Counted from the first letter of the stretch, positions 18,090-27,360 are shown. The stretch: 64,000 nucleotides of DNA from Microvirga thermotolerans (GCF_009363855.1 NZ_CP045423.1:310001-374000); one strand, 5' to 3'. Notes: generated by a model not told the origin, from the letters alone. Program-made: numbers and translations.

Positions 18090-20366
18090 ATGGCAGAGGA
18101 TATCCAGGGCGCGAGGCTGCAGGTGGCCAACGCGCGGCCGGAGGACGCGGGGCGCGGGGTCGCGCGGATCGGCCGCAAGACCCTCGCGGATCTCGGCCTC
18201 CGGGAGGGCCAGGCCGTCGAAATCGTCGGCAAGCGGCACACCACCGCCATCGCGGTCGCCCCCTATTCCGAGGACGAGGGGCTCAACATCGTCCGTCTCG
18301 ACGGCCTTCAGCGCGTCAATGCCGGGGTCGGCAGCGGCGATTACGTCGAGATCCGGCGCACCGAGGTGAAGCCGGCGACGCGGGTCGTGCTCGCCCCCGC
18401 CCAGAAGAACGTCCGCCTGCAGGGCTCGGGCGAGGCGCTGCGCCGCACCTTCTACCGCCGTCCCCTGACGGCCGGGGACGTGATCTCGACCTCGGTCCAT
18501 GCGCCCCGCACCGTCGATCCGCGCTTTCCGGAAGAGCTGCGCGGCCTCCTCAACATTCCCGCCTACGGCCTGCAGGAGATCCGCCTCGTGGTGGTCTCCA
18601 CCCAGCCGCGCGGCATCGTGCAGGTGACGGAGGAGACGGAGGTGGAGCTGCGGCCGCAGTTCGAGGAGCCGAAGGAGGCGCGCCGCGCCGACGTCACCTA
18701 CGACGACATCGGCGGCCTGGGAAACACGGTGGACCAGGTCCGGGAAATGGTCGAACTGCCCCTGCGCCATCCCGAGCTGTTCCAGCGGCTCGGCATCGAC
18801 CCGCCGAAGGGCGTGCTGCTCTACGGGCCGCCCGGCACCGGCAAGACGCTGCTGGCGCGCGCGGTGGCGAACGAGACCGAGGCGCAGTTCTTCCACATCG
18901 CCGGGCCCGAGATCATGGGCCGGCACTACGGAGAATCCGAGCAGCGCCTCCGGCAGGTCTTCCAGGAAGCGCAGCAGAACGCGCCGGCGATCATCTTCAT
19001 CGACGAGATCGACAGCATCGCCCCCAAGCGCGAGGAGGTGACGGGCGAGGTGGAGCGGCGCATCGTGGCGCAGCTCCTCACCCTCATGGACGGGCTCGAG
19101 CCGCGGCAGAACATCGTCGTCATCGGCGCGACCAACCGGCGCGAGGCCATCGACGAGGCGCTGCGCCGTCCGGGGCGCTTCGACCGGGAGATCGTCATCG
19201 GCGTCCCCGACGAGCCGGGCCGGCGGGAGGTGCTCGCCATCCATACCCGCGGCATGCCGCTTTCCGAGGACGTGGACCTCGACGAGATCGCCCGCACGAC
19301 CTACGGCTTCGTCGGCGCCGACCTCTCGGCGCTCGCGCGCGAGGCGGCCATGGATTCGCTGCGCCGGATCCTGCCCGACATCAACCTGAAGGAGGGCATT
19401 CCCGCCGAGATCCTGGAGAAGCTCCAGGTCACCCGCGCCGACTTCATGAATGCCCTGAAGCGGGTCCAGCCCTCGGCGCTGCGCGAGATCATGATCCAGG
19501 TGCCGAACGTGACCTGGAACGACATCGGCGGCCTGGAGGAGGCGCGGACCAGGTTGCAGGAGGGCGTGGAGCTGCCGCTCAAAAGCCCGGAGGCGTTCCG
19601 CCGGATGGGGATCCGCCCCGCCAAGGGCTTCCTGCTCTTCGGGCCGCCCGGCACCGGCAAGACCCTCCTCGCCAAGGCCGTGGCGCGGGAGGCGCAGGCC
19701 AATTTCGTCGCGACGAAGTCCTCCGACCTCCTGTCCAAGTGGTACGGCGAATCGGAGCAGCAGGTGTCGCGCCTGTTCGCCCGCGCCCGCCAGGTGGCGC
19801 CGACGGTGATCTTCATCGACGAGATCGATTCGCTCGCTCCCGTGCGCGGCGGCGGGCTCGGCGAGCCTGCGGTCACGGAGCGCGTGGTCAACACCCTGCT
19901 GGCCGAAATGGACGGGCTCGAGGAGCTTCAGGGCGTGGTGGTGATGGCCGCCACGAACCGGCCCAACCTGGTCGACCCGGCCCTGCTGCGCCCGGGGCGC
20001 TTCGACGAGCTCGTCTACGTGTCCGTGCCCGACGCCAAGGGCCGCCGCCACATCCTCGGCATCCACACCAAGAACATGCCCCTCGCGGACGATGTCGACC
20101 TCGACAGCCTGGCCGAGCGCACGAACCGCTACACCGGCGCGGATCTCGAAGACCTGACCCGCCGGGCCGGGCTTCTCGCCTTGAGGGAATCCCTCGAGGC
20201 CAAGACGGTCACCCGGGAGCATTTCGAGCAGGCCCTCAAGGAGACGCGCCCCTCCGTCACGCCGGAGATGGAGCAGGAATACCAGGATATCCTGCGCACG
20301 CTGAAGCAGGAGGGCCCGCAGCGCCAGCCCATCGGCTTCATGCCGGTCCGCCAGGCGGCGGAATAG
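18090..20366 (+). CDS. CDC48/p97 (VAT)-type double AAA+ ATPase
   Basis: A 758-residue protein with the full CDC48 layout. The N-terminal double-psi barrel domain spans about residues 1-190 (RIGRKTLADLGLREGQ). D1 has Walker A GPPGTGKT near 246, Walker B IIFIDEID near 301 and RRPGRFDRE. D2 has Walker A near 517, Walker B VIFIDEID near 573 and LRPGRFDE near 632. Archaeal and eukaryotic relatives use ATP to unfold proteins. Bacterial members are scattered and poorly characterised. The ATG at 18090 is chosen because AGGGAG precedes it and the N domain starts there. No adaptor or proteasome-like gene is nearby, so its partner is unknown. Confidence 0.93.
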   Translation: MAEDIQGARLQVANARPEDAGRGVARIGRKTLADLGLREGQAVEIVGKRHTTAIAVAPYSEDEGLNIVRLDGLQRVNAGVGSGDYVEIRRTEVKPATRVVLAPAQKNVRLQGSGEALRRTFYRRPLTAGDVISTSVHAPRTVDPRFPEELRGLLNIPAYGLQEIRLVVVSTQPRGIVQVTEETEVELRPQFEEPKEARRADVTYDDIGGLGNTVDQVREMVELPLRHPELFQRLGIDPPKGVLLYGPPGTGKTLLARAVANETEAQFFHIAGPEIMGRHYGESEQRLRQVFQEAQQNAPAIIFIDEIDSIAPKREEVTGEVERRIVAQLLTLMDGLEPRQNIVVIGATNRREAIDEALRRPGRFDREIVIGVPDEPGRREVLAIHTRGMPLSEDVDLDEIARTTYGFVGADLSALAREAAMDSLRRILPDINLKEGIPAEILEKLQVTRADFMNALKRVQPSALREIMIQVPNVTWNDIGGLEEARTRLQEGVELPLKSPEAFRRMGIRPAKGFLLFGPPGTGKTLLAKAVAREAQANFVATKSSDLLSKWYGESEQQVSRLFARARQVAPTVIFIDEIDSLAPVRGGGLGEPAVTERVVNTLLAEMDGLEELQGVVVMAATNRPNLVDPALLRPGRFDELVYVSVPDAKGRRHILGIHTKNMPLADDVDLDSLAERTNRYTGADLEDLTRRAGLLALRESLEAKTVTREHFEQALKETRPSVTPEMEQEYQDILRTLKQEGPQRQPIGFMPVRQAAE

Positions 20367-20442
20367 AGGCGCGCTCACGCCGGCAGGAGGGTCCGCAGGC
20401 CGTCGCGGCGGGCACGCGGCGCATCCGATCTTCCCATGGCCT

Positions 20443-21678
20443 TCAGAAACGCTGCGCGGAGAACGGCTTCGGATCCACGGGGCCGGGGTGGCCCTCGGCG
20501 AGGGCGGCCACGATCCGCGCCGTGACGGCGGCCTGGGTCAGGCCGTAGTGGCCGTGCCCGAAGGCGTAGATCACCCGCGGATCCCGGCGGGCGGGGCCGA
20601 TTACGGGCAGCGAATCGGGAATGGAGGGGCGAAAGCCCATCCAGCGCTTCGCCGGCAGGCTCGGATCCAGGCGGGGGAGGAACCGCTTCGCCCGTTCGAC
20701 CATCGCCTCGGTCCGGCGATGGTCGGGTGCGGCCTCGAGGCCTCCGAACTCGACGGCGCCGCCGATGCGGTCGCCGCTGTCGAGGGGCGTCGCGACGAAG
20801 CCTTCTCCCTCGAACATGACGGGACGCGAGAGGCCGAAGGACCCCGGCGGGAAGGTCGCGTTGTAGCCCCGCTCCGTGTCGAGGGGCACGTCGTCGCCGA
20901 GCTGCTTCGCGAAGCTGCGCGACCAGGCGCCCGCGGCGACGACCGCCCGGTCCGCCGGCAGGGCGCCTGCCTCGCCGTCCGTCCGCACCAGGAGGCCCTC
21001 CGCGCCGGTCTCGATGGCGAGGGCCGTGCCGTGCACCCTCCGCGCGCCGCGCTCGACCGCGCGCGCCAGCAGGGCCGCGGCGAGCGCCGCCGGGTCGGCC
21101 ACGTGGCAGGCGTCCGGGTAGAGCACGGCCGCGGCGACGTTCTGCAGGGCCGGCTCGAGACGCCCGAGCTCTTCCCGGTCGAGCACCTCCACCGGGATGC
21201 CGAACCGCTTCTGGCAGGCCAGCACCTCCTGCGCGCCCTGGAAACCCGCGCCCGTCCGCCACACGGAGAGGATGCCCTTCTCCCGCAGGTGGCCGTCGAG
21301 GCCGAGATTTTTCAGCAGCGTCTTCCAGGCCGGCAGCGCCTCCGCGTTGATGGAGCGGATCGCCGCGATGCTCGACGCGATCCTGTCCGGCGACGAGGCC
21401 AGGACGAAGCGGACGAGCCAGGGCAGGAGCCGCGGCAGGTAGGCGGGCCTGATCGTCAGGGGGCCGAGGGGATCGAAAAGCCAGCGGGGAAGGTTGCGCC
21501 ACACCCTGGGGGAGGCGAGCGGCATCACGTCCGTGTGGGCGATCCAGCCCGCATTGGCGTCGGTCGCCCGGCCCGGCCGGCCGTCGGTGTCCACGAGCGT
21601 GACCGCATGGCCCGCGTCGAGGAGCGCGTGCGAGACCGCGGAACCGACGATGCCCGCTCCGATGACGATTGTCCGCAT
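20443..21678 (-). CDS. FAD-dependent D-amino acid (cis-4-hydroxy-D-proline) dehydrogenase
   Basis: A 411-residue DadA-type flavoenzyme. The FAD fold VIGAGIVGSAVSHALLDAG is at residues 5-23, ATDANAGWIAH near 39-49, and the C-terminal GFRPSIPDSLPVIGP with GHGHYGLTQA is typical of D-amino acid dehydrogenases. Its place behind a hydroxyproline epimerase and a DHDPS-family deaminase indicates oxidation of cis-4-hydroxy-D-proline to pyrroline-4-hydroxy-2-carboxylate, with electrons going to the respiratory chain. Many species use a heteromeric HypO instead; this is the single-subunit form. It is the last gene of the minus-strand operon, 55 bp after the epimerase. Confidence 0.88.
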   Translation of the reverse strand: MRTIVIGAGIVGSAVSHALLDAGHAVTLVDTDGRPGRATDANAGWIAHTDVMPLASPRVWRNLPRWLFDPLGPLTIRPAYLPRLLPWLVRFVLASSPDRIASSIAAIRSINAEALPAWKTLLKNLGLDGHLREKGILSVWRTGAGFQGAQEVLACQKRFGIPVEVLDREELGRLEPALQNVAAAVLYPDACHVADPAALAAALLARAVERGARRVHGTALAIETGAEGLLVRTDGEAGALPADRAVVAAGAWSRSFAKQLGDDVPLDTERGYNATFPPGSFGLSRPVMFEGEGFVATPLDSGDRIGGAVEFGGLEAAPDHRRTEAMVERAKRFLPRLDPSLPAKRWMGFRPSIPDSLPVIGPARRDPRVIYAFGHGHYGLTQAAVTARIVAALAEGHPGPVDPKPFSAQRF

Positions 21679-21733
21679 GGTGAAGCCTGTCGTTTCTGGC
21701 GGGAGGCGTTGCCGGGAGATGCGTCCTGCGGCG

Positions 21734-22756
21734 TCAGGCGGGCGATCCGCGGTCGACCACCTGGAAGCCGTGGGCGAAGGGGTCGCGGTCGTCGATGACG
21801 ATGGTGTTGAACCCGGTCACCCGCGCCCAGCCCTCGATGGAGGGGACGATGGCGTCCCTGTCGCCGACCTTGGCGCGGCCTTCGATCCGCCCGGTGAAGG
21901 TGGAGCCGATGATGCTCTCGTGGACGAAGGCGTCGCCCTCCTTCAGCGCGCCGCGGGCCGCGAGCTGCGCCATGCGCGCGGAGGTTCCGGTGCCGCAGGG
22001 CGAGCGGTCGATGGCCTTGTCGCCGTAGAACACCGCGTTGCGCGCCGTGCCGCCCGGCGTCTGCGCCCTGCCGGTCCACATCACGTGCGTGAGGCGGTCG
22101 ATGGCGGGGTTCTCGGGATGCGCGATCCGGTAGCGGGCGTTGAAGGCCTCCCGCAGCTTCGGGCTCCAGCGCAGGATGTCGGAGGGGTTCACGTCCGCCA
22201 GGTCCGGATAGAGCGCCTGAGGCTCCACGATGGCGTAGAAGTTGCCGCCATAGGCCACGTCGACGGTCAGCGTGCCGAGCCCGTCCACCTCGACCTCGTA
22301 GCCGGTGCCGTAGAGAAAGGACGGCACGTTGGTGATGCGCACGCTGTCGACGAAGGGGCCGTTCTGCGCGTAGCGCGCCTCCACGAGCCCGGCGGGCGTG
22401 TCGAGCCGCAGGAGGCCCGGGACCTTGGGATGGATCAGCCCGTTCTCGAGGGCGATGGTGACCGTGCCGATGGTGCCGTGGCCGCACATGGGCAGGCAGC
22501 CGGAGGTCTCGATGAAGAGGATGCCCACGTCGCAGTCCGGCCGCGTCGGCGGGTAGAGGATCGAGCCGGACATCATGTCGTGGCCGCGCGGCTCGAACAT
22601 CAGCCCGGTGCGGATCCAGTCGTGCTCGGCCAGGAAGTGCTGGCGGCGGTCGAACATGGTCTCGCCCTGGAGGGTCGGAATGCTGCCGCCCGTGACCACG
22701 CGGACCGGGTTTCCGCAGGTATGGCCGTCGATGCAGAAGAAGGTGTGCCGCGCCAT
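21734..22756 (-). CDS. 4-hydroxyproline 2-epimerase
   Basis: A 340-residue member of the proline racemase superfamily, converting trans-4-hydroxy-L-proline to cis-4-hydroxy-D-proline. Both catalytic cysteines are present: Cys91 in PMCGHGT and Cys254 in SPCGTGTSA. That argues for an epimerase and against the trans-3-hydroxyproline dehydratase subgroup, which has Thr at the second position. The N-terminal FFCIDGHTCGNPVRVV is characteristic. It lies between the deaminase (upstream) and the flavin dehydrogenase (downstream), the order of the pathway. Confidence 0.93.
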   Translation of the reverse strand: MARHTFFCIDGHTCGNPVRVVTGGSIPTLQGETMFDRRQHFLAEHDWIRTGLMFEPRGHDMMSGSILYPPTRPDCDVGILFIETSGCLPMCGHGTIGTVTIALENGLIHPKVPGLLRLDTPAGLVEARYAQNGPFVDSVRITNVPSFLYGTGYEVEVDGLGTLTVDVAYGGNFYAIVEPQALYPDLADVNPSDILRWSPKLREAFNARYRIAHPENPAIDRLTHVMWTGRAQTPGGTARNAVFYGDKAIDRSPCGTGTSARMAQLAARGALKEGDAFVHESIIGSTFTGRIEGRAKVGDRDAIVPSIEGWARVTGFNTIVIDDRDPFAHGFQVVDRGSPA

Positions 22757-22831
22757 GAGGTCGCTCGCTCCGGAGGTGTCGGTCTGAAGGAGAAGGCGGG
22801 GAGGGGCCTCTCCCCGCCGCAGGGCGTCGCG

Positions 22832-23761
22832 TCAGGCGGCCGGCTTGAGACCGACCTCGGGAAGGAGGGGGCGCGTCCTCAGGGCCTTGTCCATGATCGC
22901 CTCGACGGCGGCGCGCTCCTCGGCGCTCAGCGGCAGGCGCGGCGGCCGGGTGACGTCGGAGCCGCGGCCCATGATCTTCTCGCAGAGCTTGATGCACTGA
23001 ACGAGATCCGGCCGGGCGTCCAGGTGGAGGAGGGGCATGAACCACTCGTAGAGCGGCAGGGCCTCCGCGTAGCGGCCGGCCTTGGCGAGGCGGAACAGGG
23101 TTTCGCCCTCGCGCGGGAAGGCGTTGGACATGCCGGAGACCCAGCCCTCGGCGCCGAGCATCACGCTCTCCACCACCACGTCGTCGAGGCCGGCGAACAG
23201 CACGAAGCGGTCGCCCACCATGTTCCGCACGTCCGTGAAGCGGCGGGTGTCGCCCGAGGAATCCTTGAAGGAAACGACGGTCTCGCAATCGGCGAGGGAG
23301 GCCAGGATCTCGGGGGTCACGTCGTTCTTGTAGATCGGCGGGTTGTTGTAGACCATCACCGGCAGGTCCGTCGCCTTCGCGACGCCGCGGAAATGCGCCG
23401 CGGTCTCGTGCGGCTTCGAGGAGTAGACGAGGGCGGGCATCACCATGATGCCGTCGAGGCCCACGCGCTGCGCCTCCCGGGCGACCTCGCAGGCGAAGCC
23501 GGTGGTGAACTCGGCGATGCCCGCGATGACCGGCACCCGGCCGCGGGCGACGTCCTTCGCCGCCTCCATGACCGCCACCTTCTCCGCCCGGCTCAGGGAG
23601 GTGTTCTCTCCCACCGTGCCGCAGACGATGAGCCCGGACACGCCGTCGCGGATCAGGCCGTCCATGACCTTGGCCGTCGCCTCGATGTCGAGGTCGAAGT
23701 TCGCCTTGAACTGTGTGGTGACCGCGGGGAAGACCCCTTCCCAACCTATCCTCGTCGCCAT
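22832..23761 (-). CDS. Dihydrodipicolinate synthase-family pyrroline-4-hydroxy-2-carboxylate deaminase
   Basis: A 309-residue TIM-barrel aldolase-family enzyme. The Schiff-base Lys166 lies in VSFKDSSGD and the supporting Tyr138 in MVYNNPP; GTVGENTSLS near residues 48-57 replaces the GTTGE motif of true DapA. In this context it should deaminate the pyrroline intermediate to 2-oxoglutarate semialdehyde, the third step of hydroxyproline breakdown. It is the first gene of the minus-strand operon and is divergent from the regulator gene. A role as DapA is unlikely given the neighbours. Confidence 0.88.
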   Translation of the reverse strand: MATRIGWEGVFPAVTTQFKANFDLDIEATAKVMDGLIRDGVSGLIVCGTVGENTSLSRAEKVAVMEAAKDVARGRVPVIAGIAEFTTGFACEVAREAQRVGLDGIMVMPALVYSSKPHETAAHFRGVAKATDLPVMVYNNPPIYKNDVTPEILASLADCETVVSFKDSSGDTRRFTDVRNMVGDRFVLFAGLDDVVVESVMLGAEGWVSGMSNAFPREGETLFRLAKAGRYAEALPLYEWFMPLLHLDARPDLVQCIKLCEKIMGRGSDVTRPPRLPLSAEERAAVEAIMDKALRTRPLLPEVGLKPAA

Positions 23762-23785
23762 TCCCTGGTGCTCCTGCGGCGGGTG

Positions 23786-23828
23786 TTGAATGCCGTTAAT
23801 GTAGATTGTATAAAATCGGCAGTGTCAA
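23786..23828. promoter_or_regulatory. Face-to-face promoters with candidate operator of the hydroxyproline cluster
   Basis: On the plus strand TTGAAT (23786-23791), 17 bp and TATAAA (23809-23814) form a good housekeeping promoter for the regulator gene. On the minus strand TTGACA (23828-23823) with TACATT 19 bp away could drive the catabolic genes. The dyad GATT-N6-AATC (23804-23817) lies within both. This suggests the GntR protein represses both directions; that is inference. Confidence 0.55.
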
Positions 23829-23887
23829 GCCAATCCCGGCCGGCGCTGCTATGATGGCCGGCCCTTCTCCTCCCGAACACCCGCCCG

Positions 23888-24586
23888 ATGACCGTCGAAA
23901 CGAAGCCCCCACCCAGCCCGGCCCGGAAGACGCTGCGCCACCGGACCATCTCCTCCGCCGTCGCGGAGGAGCTGCGCCGCAGGATCGTCGACGGCGAATT
24001 CAGGGCCGGGTTCCAGCTGCGCCAGGACGCCCTCGCGACCGAGTTCGGCGTCAGCCGCATCCCCGTGCGCGAGGCGCTCATGCAGCTCGAGGCGGAAGGG
24101 CTGGTGAAGATCCACCCCCACCGGGGCGCCATCGTGTCGGAGCTCTCCACGGAGGAGGTCGAGGAGCTCTTCGCGCTGCGCGCCCTGCTGGAGCCGCGCC
24201 TGCTGAAGGCCTCGGCCCGCCGCCTGACGGAGGAGGACTACGGGCGCCTCGAGGGCATCCTCCAGGAATACAGCGCGGAGCTGCGCGCGAAGCACGTGAG
24301 CCGCTGGGGCGAGCTGAACACGGAGTTCCACCGCCTCCTGTACCGGCACGCCGGGCAGCCCAGGACTCTCGCCATCGTCCTCAACCTCCTGCAGGAATGC
24401 GACCGGCACACCCGCCTCCAGCTGTCCCTGACCGGCGGGATGGAGCGGGCGGAGGTCGAGCACGCGGAACTGCTGCGCCTGTGCCGCGAAGGCAGGATCG
24501 CCGCGGCCGGCGCCCTGCTGAAGACGCATATCGAGAATGCCGGAAAGTCGCTTCGCCAGTACATCGCCGATCATCATAAGACATGA
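23888..24586 (+). CDS. GntR-family (FCD/FadR subfamily) regulator of hydroxyproline use
   Basis: A 232-residue regulator. The winged helix-turn-helix covers about residues 20-85 (LRRRIVDGEFRAGFQLRQDALATEFGVSRIPVREAL in pieces is the GntR signature). The FCD ligand domain follows, with Asp/His-type metal-binding positions such as LNTEFHRLLY and VEHAELL. It sits between the divergent catabolic operon and the semialdehyde dehydrogenase gene, which it precedes by 41 bp. It most likely responds to a hydroxyproline-pathway intermediate and represses the cluster. No strong ribosome site precedes the ATG. Confidence 0.88.
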   Translation: MTVETKPPPSPARKTLRHRTISSAVAEELRRRIVDGEFRAGFQLRQDALATEFGVSRIPVREALMQLEAEGLVKIHPHRGAIVSELSTEEVEELFALRALLEPRLLKASARRLTEEDYGRLEGILQEYSAELRAKHVSRWGELNTEFHRLLYRHAGQPRTLAIVLNLLQECDRHTRLQLSLTGGMERAEVEHAELLRLCREGRIAAAGALLKTHIENAGKSLRQYIADHHKT

Positions 24587-24627
24587 TCCGTCGGCCGTTC
24601 GAACGCCACACGAGAGGGAGCTGTGAA

Positions 24628-26103
24628 ATGAAGGAAAACTACATCGGCGGACGCTGGGTGAAGGGCGCGCATGCCGCGCCGGACATCAACCCGTCGAACA
24701 CGAACGACGTGGTGGGGGAGTTCGCCCGGGCCGATGCGGCGGACGCGCAGGCGGCCATCGACGCCGCCTGGGAGGCGTTTCCCGCCTGGTCGCGCTCCTC
24801 GATCCAGACCCGGCACGACATTCTCAAGAGCATCGGCGATGAGATCCTCGCCCGCAAGGACGAACTCGGCCGCCTGCTCTCGCGCGAGGAGGGCAAGACC
24901 CTGCCGGAGGGCGTCGGCGAGGTGGTGCGCGCCGGCCAGATCTTCCTCTTCTTCGCCGGCGAGACCCTGCGCATGGCCGGCGACAGGCTCGCCTCCGTGC
25001 GGCCGGGCGTCGACGTGGAGATCACCCGCGAGCCGGTCGGCGTGGTCGGCCTGATCACCCCCTGGAACTTCCCCATCGCCATCCCCGCCTGGAAGATCGC
25101 CCCGGCGCTCGCCTACGGCAACACGGTGGTGCTCAAGCCCGCCGAGCTGGTGCCGGCCTCCGCCCATGCGCTGACCGAGATCGTCGCCCGCTCCGGGCTG
25201 CCGGCGGGGGTGTTCAACCTCGTCATGGGCCGCGGCTCGGTGGTGGGCGAGGCGCTGCTGTCCAGCCCGAAGGTCTCCGCCATCTCCTTCACCGGCTCGG
25301 TGCAGACGGGGCGGCGGGTGGCGCAGGCCTGCATCGCGGCCGATCCGATGAAGAAGATCCAGCTGGAGATGGGCGGCAAGAACCCGCTGGTGGTGCTCGA
25401 CGACGCGGATCTCGCCGTGGCGGTGGACTGCGCGATCAACGGCGCGTTCTTCTCCACCGGCCAGCGCTGCACCGCCTCCTCGCGGCTGATCGTGACGGAG
25501 GGCGTGCACGACCGCTTCGTCGACGCCATGAAGGAGCGCATGCGCGCGCTGGTGGTGGGCGATGCGCTGAAAGCCGGCACGCAGATCGGCCCGGTGGTGG
25601 ACCGGAACCAGCTCGACCAGGACCTCGCCTATATCCGCATCGGCCAGGACGAGGGGGCGAGGCTCGCCTGCGGCGGCGAGCTGCTCAACCGGGAGACCCC
25701 CGGCTTCTATCTTGCGCCGGCGCTGTTCACGGAGGTGGACAATGCCATGCGCATCGCGCGGGAGGAGATCTTCGGCCCGGTGGCGACGGTGACGCGGGTG
25801 CGCGACTACGAGGAGGCGCTGGCGGTGGCCAACGACACGCCGTTCGGCCTGTCGGCGGGGATCTGCACCACGAGCCTGAAGCACGCCTCGCACTTCAAGC
25901 GCAACAGCGAGGCGGGCATGGTGATGGTGAACCTGCCGACGGCGGGGATCGACTATCACGTGCCGTTCGGCGGCCGCAAGGGCTCGAGCTACGGCCCGCG
26001 CGAGCAGGGCCGCTACGCGGCGGAGTTCTACACCACCGTCAAGACCGCCTACACCTTCGACGGAAACAGGCCCGAGCCCCCCAAGACCAGAGCCAGCGAG
26101 TAA
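24628..26103 (+). CDS. 2-Oxoglutarate semialdehyde dehydrogenase (aldehyde dehydrogenase family)
   Basis: A 491-residue NAD(P)-dependent aldehyde dehydrogenase. The cofactor region TPWNFP and the general-base Glu in LEMGGKNPLVVLDD (near 247) lie ahead of the nucleophile Cys281 in GQRCTASS. AGAGGGAG precedes the ATG. The last step of hydroxyproline breakdown is oxidation of 2-oxoglutarate semialdehyde to 2-oxoglutarate; the enzyme next to the other pathway genes is assigned that reaction. It forms an operon with the regulator gene. By sequence alone it could serve another semialdehyde. Confidence 0.9.
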   Translation: MKENYIGGRWVKGAHAAPDINPSNTNDVVGEFARADAADAQAAIDAAWEAFPAWSRSSIQTRHDILKSIGDEILARKDELGRLLSREEGKTLPEGVGEVVRAGQIFLFFAGETLRMAGDRLASVRPGVDVEITREPVGVVGLITPWNFPIAIPAWKIAPALAYGNTVVLKPAELVPASAHALTEIVARSGLPAGVFNLVMGRGSVVGEALLSSPKVSAISFTGSVQTGRRVAQACIAADPMKKIQLEMGGKNPLVVLDDADLAVAVDCAINGAFFSTGQRCTASSRLIVTEGVHDRFVDAMKERMRALVVGDALKAGTQIGPVVDRNQLDQDLAYIRIGQDEGARLACGGELLNRETPGFYLAPALFTEVDNAMRIAREEIFGPVATVTRVRDYEEALAVANDTPFGLSAGICTTSLKHASHFKRNSEAGMVMVNLPTAGIDYHVPFGGRKGSSYGPREQGRYAAEFYTTVKTAYTFDGNRPEPPKTRASE

Positions 26104-26172
26104 GGCTGCCTTCGGCCCTTTCCGCCCGGCTCGCCTCGGGCGGAAAGGCGGTCGCGCGCCGCGTCGGGACCT

Positions 26173-26661
26173 TCAGTCCCCGTCGGGCAGAACCACGTAG
26201 ATCAGCACGCCCAGGATCGTCGCGACGAAGCGGAAGGCGGAGGGCACGCCGTTCCACTGCTGCGACATCCACATGCCGAACCATTCCCCGCCGATCGACA
26301 TGAAGCCGACCTGCCACACGAGGAAGCCGACCGTGAGGCCGGCGACGGCGAAGGCCTTGGCGTCGCGGAACGCGGCGGCGTCGCGGCGCAGGGCGGCCAG
26401 CATCCGGGCCGCGCCGATCCAGCACAGCACCGCCGTCGCCGCCTCGGCGGCGATGATGAGGGCATAGGCCAGGCGGTGCAGGGCCGGGCTCGCGATCGCC
26501 CGGTAGCGGATCGTCGTGTCCGGGAACAGGGTGTCCATGTCGAGGACGTGGTCCACGAAGGCGAGGTTCGTCCCGTAGTCGGTGACGTTGCCGAAGACCA
26601 CGAGCGTGGCGAAGAACGCGATGGACGCGACGAGAATCGCTTTCGAGAGGCGGACGATCAC
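26173..26661 (-). CDS. DUF2165 family membrane protein
   Basis: A 162-residue protein with four predicted helices and the family start LSKAILVASIAFFATLVVFGN followed by VTDYGTN. A conserved segment QVGFMSIGGEWFGMWMS lies near residues 115-135. The start is taken as GTG at 26661, since no ATG precedes the conserved helix; AGGAA is unusually close to it. The function of the family is unknown. It sits between the hydroxyproline cluster (convergent) and ppa (upstream on the same strand, behind a terminator), so it is likely transcribed on its own. Confidence 0.82.
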   Translation of the reverse strand: MIVRLSKAILVASIAFFATLVVFGNVTDYGTNLAFVDHVLDMDTLFPDTTIRYRAIASPALHRLAYALIIAAEAATAVLCWIGAARMLAALRRDAAAFRDAKAFAVAGLTVGFLVWQVGFMSIGGEWFGMWMSQQWNGVPSAFRFVATILGVLIYVVLPDGD

Positions 26662-26730
26662 TTTCCTGTTCCCTGCGCGGCCGCGGCCCACGAAGCCGGT
26701 CCGGCTCCCGCCGCCCCGGAAGGGGCCGCC

Positions 26731-26761
26731 AATAAAAACGGCCGGAGAAGACCCCGGCCGT
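26731..26761 (-). terminator. Rho-independent terminator of ppa
   Basis: On the minus strand the 8-bp stem ACGGCCGG with its complement and an 8-nt loop is followed by TTTTTATT. It lies 20 bp beyond the ppa stop and upstream of the DUF2165 gene, separating the two transcripts. Confidence 0.85.
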
Positions 26762-26780
26762 CCATTCCGTCGGGCGGGCG

Positions 26781-27314
26781 TCAGCCCTTCTTGCGGCCCC
26801 GCTCGATCCCCTCGCTGATGAGGCGCTTCGCTTCCGCCGCGTCGCCCCAGCGGATGATCTTCACCCACTTGCCGGGTTCCAGGTCCTTGTAGTGCTCGAA
26901 GAAGTGCTCGATCTGCTTGAGGGTGATCTCGGGCAGGTCCGTATAGGTCTGGACGCGGTCGTAGCGCTGGGTCAGCGCGTGGGAGGGCACGGCGATGATC
27001 TTCTCGTCCTCGCCCGCGTTGTCCTCCATCACCAGCACGCCCACGGGCCGCACGTTCATCACGGCGCCGGGGATCACGGCGCGGGTGTTGGCGATCAGCA
27101 CGTCGCAGGGGTCGCCGTCGCCGGAGAGGGTGTGGGGAATGAAGCCGTAATTCCCCGGATAGCGCATGGCAGTGTAGAGGAAGCGGTCCACGAAGAGCGC
27201 GCCGGACTCCTTGTCCATCTCGTACTTGATCGGCTCGCCGCCGAGCGGCACTTCGATGATGACGTTCACGTCGTCCGGCGGGTTCTTTCCAATCGGAATC
27301 GCATCCAGGCGCAT
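26781..27314 (-). CDS. ppa: Inorganic pyrophosphatase
   Basis: A 177-residue family I soluble pyrophosphatase, which hydrolyses pyrophosphate and pulls biosynthetic reactions forward. The signature [10 protein letters not shown] carries the metal-binding aspartates near residues 65-75, with [12 protein letters not shown] and [10 protein letters not shown] before it and [10 protein letters not shown] near the end. The ATG at 27314 begins MRLDAIPIG, a usual start, with GGAG about 10 nt upstream. It is flanked by a perfect palindromic repeat upstream and a terminator downstream, so it is probably monocistronic. Confidence 0.96.
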   Translation of the reverse strand: MRLDAIPIGKNPPDDVNVIIEVPLGGEPIKYEMDKESGALFVDRFLYTAMRYPGNYGFIPHTLSGDGDPCDVLIANTRAVIPGAVMNVRPVGVLVMEDNAGEDEKIIAVPSHALTQRYDRVQTYTDLPEITLKQIEHFFEHYKDLEPGKWVKIIRWGDAAEAKRLISEGIERGRKKG

Positions 27315-27360
27315 CAAGCATGTCTCCGGAAAGGGGGGGTGTCTCGTTGCCACGCTTCCT

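Noticed and set aside
22832-23761. True dihydrodipicolinate synthase (dapA)
   Set aside because: The Schiff-base Lys is present, but the neighbours are the hydroxyproline epimerase, dehydrogenase and semialdehyde dehydrogenase, and the GTTGE motif is altered.
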